DNA of 64,000 nt from the NCBI GenBank assembly GCA_014529385.2, contig CM043955.1:148813640-148877639 (forward strand), in the 5' to 3' direction. The notes under the pieces are model-generated. The model was not told the DNA's origin and did no database searches. It saw only the letters and a program-made list of their open reading frames with translations. This document shows, one piece after another, positions 57,747 through 64,000 of the stretch. The DNA is from Adiantum capillus-veneris. Taxonomy: Eukaryota; Streptophyta; Polypodiopsida; Polypodiales; Pteridaceae. Numbering within the stretch: the first letter of the stretch is position 1; every line of letters begins with the position of its first letter. The translations under genes were made by a program, and so were the position numbers.

Positions 57747-59023
57747 ATGGCATCATCAGGTACTCGACGACCTAGGAGTGTCATCGACTCCATTTCATGC
57801 AGCAATGTACAAAACGACAATGGATGTTGGGTGACGATGGAGTTCAAATGATTGATGTGGGTGACAATGCAACCCAGCTCAAGAGGTGCACACAAGGTCT
57901 CAAGGAGACACATGGCTTCTCGAGCACAGCATTGGAAGGGAAGGATCATGGAGTTCAAGCAAACACATGATGGCAAGCGTTTTGCAAAGGTGCAACATGT
58001 GTATGTTGCTTCACAACTGAAGCTAGAGACAACAATGGCTCCATCGAGGTTTCCTACAAACTGTAATTTCACTTCTCTGTCAAATTTTTAGATTGTATAT
58101 TTTGTATTTCTGTTGTATATATTGCTTTGATGTCTATAAGGCTTTCATTGCTTGTTCATGTTTGTAGATGTATTCCCATCTGATTTTGTAGAGTGGGAGC
58201 CAATAAAGTCCTTCACAGGAACTTTTGAGGCCATCCACGTTGATCTTGGCAAGTTGCTCTATTCCGGTTGTCCATCCGCGGAGCTTGTCTCACGGGACAT
58301 TTTTTTTTATAACCATACTTATGTAACGCCTAGGCAAACTGGTTATGGTAATCTTTCTCCAGTTCATCCACCAACCTTGCAGAGTATGGAATGGCCTAAG
58401 GCTGATAGTGCCTTGATCACAGCAACCAAAAGGAGAATCGAGGCGGATGTGTATTCAACAATGAAGTGCACCTATGGTTCCCATAAAGCTTCCCTAACTG
58501 GGTTTATGTCCCTTCATGTGTTCGTGTTTATCTTTCGACTGCAGAGTGTTCACAGGACACCAACAATGTGGACTTGCAAAGTGGAAAGTGTGATCAACAG
58601 TTTCCTTGCAGTTGGATGGCAGACTAAGGTGGTCAACCACCAGGGAGATACAATCAAGTGCTCTGTAGTTTCTGAGAATGTGGTGTGCAAATACCATATT
58701 GCGAAGCAGAGCTTGTCAATTGTCTTTTCCTACAGAAGATGGAAGCTGACGAAGGGAGAATGGGAGGCACTAGACTCTGATGTTGCTCATAGAGAATCAA
58801 TTGATCTGCAAATATGCCTCCACAATAATGCAGTGCATGACATCTCGGTGAATAACCACTGGAATCTCAGTCACCTTCACGAGTATCTTAATCTTAGATA
58901 TACTTGCCCAATCAATATGTTTTTGTAATCAATGAAAAGGTTGTTCGTTCCAGAAAAGAGAAGAGCTTTCTGTGTGAAAACATTGGTTCTCCGCGATGTA
59001 TTAATGTAAAAGCTTGTAACTAA
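57747..59023 (+). pseudogene. BAH-domain-like protein of the second element
   Basis: Exon 1 57747-58062 and exon 2 from 58168; the intron splits the same codon as in the 10216 gene. Exon 1 has one in-frame TGA at 57849-57851 and continues in phase with HWKGRIMEFKQTHDGKRFAK and VQHVYVASQL. Exon 2 reads VFPSDFVEWEPIKSFTGTFE and DIFFYNHTYVTPRQTGYG, then the shared C-terminal half (VNHQGDTIKCSVVSENVVCK, IVFSYRRWKL). A frame change near 58915 is needed to reach the conserved end (FVINEKVVRSRKEK) and the stop at 59021-59023. This copy lacks the last intron of element 1. Chromatin reader role inferred from the BAH-like part. Confidence 0.65.
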
Positions 59024-59333
59024 AACGATTTCGCTCCCATTAATACATATGGCGTTTTGAATCTCTGTCTCATTTTTAATTTGTTCAAGATTAAGTTTGA
59101 AATATGCAAGTTTTTTATTTCGAGCGTGAAGACTTTTAATGTTGGTGTCTTTCAATGCTTGTCGCGTGATTTTATTTATAATTAAAGTTTTAAGTTAATT
59201 TGATGTTAATTTTAAGTGCTTCAAAAAAGTGACATTGAGTATAAAAGTCACTTTGTAGGTTTTAAACTTCATTTCTCACATTCAAAAAACACAAGCTTTC
59301 AGCTCTCTTCCCATCTTCTTCGCGAACAGACCC

Positions 59334-60600
59334 ATGGCAACATCTTCTGATGCACTTCTCACACAATTACAGAAGATAGGACTTGCAGATCGCGCACATG
59401 AACTAGTCAGTGTGTTTGAGGGGACGATCGACATGCATGCCACTGCTAACCTTCATGTAGAGGGATTCGAGAGCTTTCTTGACTACATGATGGAGCACAT
59501 GGAAGAATATTCAATAGTCTTTGAGGGATCCAACATGGCATGGTTGCCAGTGGATTTTCTCAAACACCTCTATGCGGCCGACAAAAACTTTCGCTATCGC
59601 TTGTTGAGGTTTATAAAAGGGCTTCCTAAGCGGGACTATAGGACAGAGGATGAGGATGACCTCATAGACTTGGGCATGGGGTGCATAGGCACCCAATTCA
59701 TCTCTTGGGACATGGTTCTGGTATTGCCTGTTCTTGAGGGCATGGAGAAGGGAAGGCCGACCAGAAACCTCCTGTAACCATTGTGGAGTAATCAAATGAA
59801 TTTATTGAAAAGGTTGATGAGCAGGCTGAAGCATCTATGGCACTTGTCTTCTTGCAAGATCCCAGCTCCACTAAGGAGGAAGATGGGATGATAGAGGGAG
59901 ACGAGGTGCTGGAAGAAGCTCCTGACCTCCAAATTCTCACTTTGCATGCAGTGGTGGTGGATGGTCGTCACTTCTTGTCCCTTGATAACATTGCAAAGAC
60001 ACAAGGACTCAAAGAAGATGAGTCGCTCTCAGTGCTCGATATCTATGCGGGCATGAAAAATCCCAGTGGAAGGCAAGAGAAGGTCAACTTTCAAATTGAC
60101 TTTGAAGACCAAGGTCTCCCACCAAGCCTCTCATTTTTCCCTAGTGAAAACGAACAGAACTTGGTACAAACCGTGGCAAATACACTTATAGAAATCAAAT
60201 CATGCCTCATTCTATGTAAGCATCCCGGAAAGTGCTTTTCTTCCACACAAACCGCTGATCATTATTGGTGGAGAAGATCGCTCTAGCATCGACCTTACAA
60301 GGAAAACTCTTACAGAGATGGATAAGGAAACTGAGGTAGCCACTTTTTAACTTTATCGATAGTAAATTGTTTCCTATAGCAAGTGTTGAAGTTGTTTAAA
60401 ATGTTGTGCAGACCGCATACCATGTTGATAAGTTTGCAATGCGTACTGGAGGTTCACGCAACAATCCTATGGGTAGAGATAGCTCCCTGTGGCACTACCT
60501 TGGCCATCTGGGGCCATCCGTTCTTCGAGTTGCACACACAGAATTGCTCTCTCAGCCTCAGCTCTCTGCCATTCTTCCTGCTCTCTCTGCCTTCTTTGTT
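59334..60600 (+). pseudogene. Unknown acidic accessory protein of the second element
   Basis: Starts MATSSDALLTQLQKIG at 59334. The frame is broken near 59777 and continues at about 59837. A shift near 60270 leads to SSIDLTRKTLTEMDKETE, a GT donor at 60336 and an acceptor before 60412, where the next exon starts AYHVDKFAMRTGGSRNNPMG. This intron is at the same place as 16226-16294 of element 1. Homology to element 1 fades near 60540, and the rest overlaps an antisense frame. Unknown function. Confidence 0.55.
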
Positions 60601-61139
60601 CTTCATGCAATTTATGTGCTTTTCTATCTGCTGCCTCTTTCTTTTCTAACTCTCTCATTCTCTTCCTCCTCTTGGCATCTCGTGGTATTGAAACAGGATC
60701 ATCGGGTATTACTTTGATCACCCTTTGTTTGATTCGCGAGGGGAATTTCCGCGGCGTAGTTGCGATTGCTTGAGCTTCAGGTGTTGCCGTTGCTTGATCT
60801 CCAGTTGGTGTCGTTGCTTGATCTTCAGTTGCTGTCATTGCATGAGCTCAAGGTCCTGTTTCCTGTGTTGGTATGTTAAGTGGTTCGAGTTCCGTTAGAG
60901 GTGTGCGATTTGCATGTTGTAGTGGCTGGAGATCACCAAAAATCATTCGCATGGTGTTTTGATCCTCGGTAGTTGAATGTTGGGGGAGTGGTTGGGTGTT
61001 TGGAGCTGGTTCTTGTGGTTGAGGCTATGGATTTGAAGTGGTGGATTTTCTACGAGGTGCTGGTTGCGGATTTGCAGTGTTGTCAATGGCAGTGGTGTCA
61101 TCATTTTGCGTGGTGGTGTGCTCTTGTGTATCGTCCATG
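60467..61139 (-). pseudogene. Basic/Pro-Thr-rich frame, unknown, two internal stops
   Basis: Read from ATG 61139 the phase stays open apart from two stops (near 61033 and 60850): a Thr/Gln/Asp-rich start, a Pro-rich middle, repeated QATTPTGDQATATPEAQA, a basic PRKFPSRIKQRVIKVIP stretch and a charged helix (RKRMRELEKKEAADRKAHK). Such a tail could match the disordered tail of the missing H3-Ulp1 gene, but no histone fold or protease follows. It runs antisense over the end of the acidic-protein gene. Confidence 0.35.
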
Positions 61140-61199
61140 TTGTGCAAGATATGAGTGCGTGTACATTTGGGCTTGAGAGGATCTTCTAAAATGTGCAAA

Positions 61200-61330
61200 C
61201 AAGAAATGAACTTTAAGTTGTGAGTTTTGACTTATATAGTATTTAAACTTTTTAAAAAAATTAAAAATGTGCAAACAAGAAATGAACTTTAAGTTGTGAG
61301 TTTAACTTATATAGTACTTAAACTTTAAAA
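61200..61330. repeat. Tandem duplication of about 65 bases
   Basis: ATGTGCAAACAAGAAATGAA and the following AACTTTAAGTTGTGAGTTT occur twice, followed by A-rich sequence. Confidence 0.85.
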
Positions 61331-61481
61331 AAAAAATAAAAACTCAATATAATCGCTAAAAATTAAAAAAGACTCCAAAATAGATGAAACTTGAGCCATG
61401 GGACTAATAATTGTCGCCTTTACAAATCACTTTGCATGACAATGCATGTTTACAATAGAAATGGTTAGTGTCAAAAGGAAA

Positions 61482-63996
61482 TTAGATTTCCACCCAACGC
61501 CTGCCATCACGTCGCCTTGTCTCCAACCAGCATCGGAATCGATCTTTTGCACTCAAAGCATGATATGATTGTGATCGCCTCAAGCTAACCACTTTTTCTA
61601 TTCTACATTTTAAACTTCTTTGTTCTCTTGTCTTCTTTCTCTCTCTCCTTGATAAAACTCTGTAGAACCAATTGAACATCTCGTGAAGGGCATTGCTCTT
61701 TTTTCTTCCACCTCCATGTCGTGTATTTTTAAAATACACTGCTTTTGCTTGATAGTGTGAGCGCTCCATCGCTTGGCTACTCCAAATGCCTAATGAATCA
61801 TAAGTGTCGAGGAAAAGCACTATGTGCAAAAAGAATGTGCTGAAAAAAAAACAAACTTTAGTTTCGTATACAGATGTATTTTGATTGAAAATATCAAATG
61901 TTCAACACACCATGTAATGTGTTATGTGTGTCTCCCCCCAAGCATCCACCATTTGTGTTGTAAAACTATTGATTACAAACTTTAGGGTGGATATCTCATC
62001 ATCGGTTAGCTTTGCCTTTTCGAGAACTGAAACTCATTGGGATTTTGGGAGTTTGAATAGTTTGAAAGCAAATGTCTAGCTTTACTACCACCCATAAAAA
62101 CTTTATGAGGGTGATCTTGTGTACTTCCAGATGCCTTCTTGTCTTTTGATAGCTCCACTGCACCCCCATGTAGACCAACGCTCGATAGAATAGATTCTAG
62201 TTCTCCTATACACTCTTCTCTTCTTTCTGCAGGCTCCATATTCCAAGTGTAATTAATATGGAGCATAAGTAACTTGTCAAGAATTCATAGACGGGCATGA
62301 AGGGTGCACACATGCACATTTATCAGTGGTATTGAAAGAATAGGATCCCAATTTGGATCATCCATGTTTCGATTAGGGGGTACTTGCTGGTCACAATTGA
62401 GGATACCTTGAAACCATTGTTGTAGTGCTTTACCCACTGCTTGTGTAGTGTGTACACCTTTTGCAGAGTTGACTGTAACTTTGCCTCCCTTACACTTACC
62501 ACCTTTTGACTTTTTGGCCTTTGCACCCTTGCCATTAGTTCCCATTGAGACTTTACTGTGGTAGCAATAAATGCATGGAAAGAGGGTCATCACACCTTGC
62601 TTGCACCCAACATACACTTGAGTGTTTTCAAGTTTCCTACCAAATGCCACTCAACTTGGAACGTTCCAAGACCTGAAACATGCAATCTCTGTCCTTCTTG
62701 ATGTTGTCAAATGACATCAACGATTGTTGTGTGATTGAAATACCATTTGAGAGTCTCATGTGGCTCACGTGGGAGATGAAAAGCTGCCAGCCACCAAATA
62801 TTTTTCTCTGACTGAACACCTAAATAAGTGTTTCCCTTCTCATTGGCATTTAGCTCCACATAGACACCCACCAAGGCCCTGCTCATCAATGTAACACTTA
62901 CCCTTTTGAGCCGTTGACCTTTAACAACTTGGCACTCATCAAGCTTCATAACAAATATCACTTTTCCATCACACTCTTCTTGTGTCAACCCATAAAATCT
63001 TATCATTGACTCTTGGAGCTTCAACAAGTCAACATACACATTGTTGAACTCGTTGTAGCGGAATAATTTGTTGTCATCTAATGGCATGTCATCCTTCACA
63101 TACTGAAATCTGCCCAACAAGCTTGCAACATCATTATTGGCGCACTTTTTTGTAACACTGTAAGGTGTTGGCAAAAACCAAAACAAACCTTTTGTCCGAT
63201 GACCGAGTGTGATACTTTTATACAAAGCTTCATAGGCCTTGAAACTTATTCCTGCGCTGTCACACACCTCCATCATCTCGAGGAGACACAATGTTCTTTA
63301 GTTCATTGAAATACTTCTGCCGCAAAACATCAGCAATGCCAACGTTGGATGGATCATCTAGTAGCTCAACCAACTCCTTTGGCTTGATGATATGCTGCAG
63401 CAGAGTACGTCGTTGTTTGAGCATCAGGATCAATTCCCATCATCAATTCGAGCCAAGTTTCTACATATTGAATTACCGTTTCACAAACCTGTAGAACATA
63501 TAGGAAATCAGAATCTTGCATCAGTATTCTTACCGAGTTTGATGGACACGTTTCTTTCGAGCTCCACCACTTGAGGATAGCAAGGACATCGCTTGTCTCT
63601 TGCGCTTACGAATGTGGTAGCCGAGGGGAATGTGTGTGAGATGATCGATTCGTCGACACATATTGCATGAAGTGTGTTGTAGTTGAACATAATTGTCTAG
63701 TCGACGCTCCTACTCCTTTTTTGTTGTTGTAATTTTTCATTGAGATTCTCCATCTCATCATTCAGTTGCTTCATCTTCTTGTTGGCTTCCTCTAACTTGC
63801 CGTAGATCTTTCACATACTTCTCTTGTAGTGATGAATAGGCAGCCAATAGATGTTTACTTGCTTCCCTTTCATTGAAAAAAGCTGAATACAATCTCCAAC
63901 AGGGTAGCCAAACAGTCCGCCTCTTCCATCTCCAATAAAACGCAGAAGCTCAGTGACATATACGAAAGGGTAGTGGTGCATTAGTCGTTGGATCAC
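61482..63996 (-). pseudogene. Coiled-coil / DDE transposase-like protein of the second element
   Basis: Homologous pieces in order on the minus strand: 63996-63811 (LRFIGDGRGGLFGYP), a coiled coil at about 63805-63700 after one stop (GKLEEANKKMKQLNDEMENL), 63291-62707 (VIFVMKLDECQVVKGQRLKR, VQSEKNIWWLAAF), 62660-62285 (a VEWHLVGNLKTLKC block, PCIYC, NVHVCTLHARL), 62266-62006 (GLHGGAVEL, GGSKARHLL), about 61980-61900 (MVDAWGETHITHYM before a GT donor) and 61829-61482 (SSQAMERSHYQAKAVYFK, NTRHGGG). The intron before the last exon is conserved. Several frame changes and stops. At the GGDLK motif the second acid is Asn (GNLK), so this copy lacks a putative catalytic residue. The gene probably continues past the window end. 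Confidence 0.75.
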
Positions 63997-64000
63997 CTGG

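Larger units (their letters stand above)
56940..64000. mobile_element. Second, decayed member of the four-gene TIR element family (cut by window end)
   Basis: Contains homologues of the BAH-like gene (57747-59023, plus), the acidic gene (59334-60540, plus) and the transposase-like gene (minus, 61482 to beyond 63996), in the same order and strands as in 9834-19783. The H3-Ulp1 gene that lies between the first two in element 1 is absent here. The left edge is taken from the abrupt end of the copia reading frame; the sequence TATTAGGAAGGGAAT there weakly resembles the CATTAGGGGAAT end of element 1. The right end is outside the window. All genes carry stops or frame changes. Confidence 0.75.

Overview
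The window looks like a stretch of a large, repeat-rich land-plant nuclear genome. Evidence for a plant: plant-type Ty1/copia and Ty3/gypsy LTR elements whose primer sites match initiator tRNA-Met, an LTR element with a TGGCGCCGTTACCGGGGA primer site of the kind known from plant Tat/Athila elements, a two-LIM-domain protein of the plant WLIM type, and GT-AG introns. Base composition is AT-rich and there are no compact gene clusters. The mix of unusual transposon proteins fits a non-flowering plant better than a well-studied angiosperm, but the species cannot be fixed from this sequence.

Layout. 1-900: nothing recognised. 900-3154 (minus): decayed Ty3/gypsy fragment (RT end, RNase H, integrase, C-terminal tail). 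3556-6973 (minus): a decayed pair of coding blocks, DUF8039-like then a DUF7869-like DDE protein. 7100-8110: first array built around a CTTAAG/CTCAAG-centred near-palindrome. 8590-9170: microsatellites and a minisatellite. 9834-19783: a 9.95-kb element with terminal inverted repeats carrying four spliced genes. 19840-22400: the main palindromic satellite array. 22494-38723: a large degraded spliced gene (ParB-like, DNA-methyltransferase-like, acidic linker, FCP1/HAD-like blocks), split by an 8.03-kb non-coding LTR retrotransposon at 22612-30642 with perfect 5-bp target duplications. 39024-44118 (minus): almost complete Ty1/copia element with LTRs and target duplications, killed by stops and frameshifts. 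44336-48500 (minus): 5' part of a Ty3/gypsy element. 51250-53021 (minus): the one gene that looks like an intact host gene, a LIM protein in five exons. 54280-55393 (plus): an LTR and primer site of the same gypsy family in opposite orientation. 55860-56940 (minus): copia RT/RNase H fragment. About 56940-64000 and beyond: a second, diverged and decayed member of the four-gene element family, cut by the window end.

Most notable system. The element at 9834-19783 encodes (1) a BAH-domain-like protein, (2) a protein that begins like histone H3 (ARTK, R8, K9), continues with a full histone H3 fold, then a Ulp1/C48-type cysteine protease whose catalytic residues are split over two exons, and ends in a Lys/Ala-rich histone-H1-like tail, (3) an unrecognised acidic protein, and (4) a roughly 780-residue coiled-coil plus DDE-transposase-like protein. 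The second element at 57-64 kb keeps homologues of 1, 3 and 4 with conserved intron positions, showing that these genes travel together. A DNA transposon carrying its own histone-H3-like/SUMO-protease fusion and a BAH-like reader would be a chromatin-targeting mobile system; this functional reading is inference, the domain content is read from the sequence.
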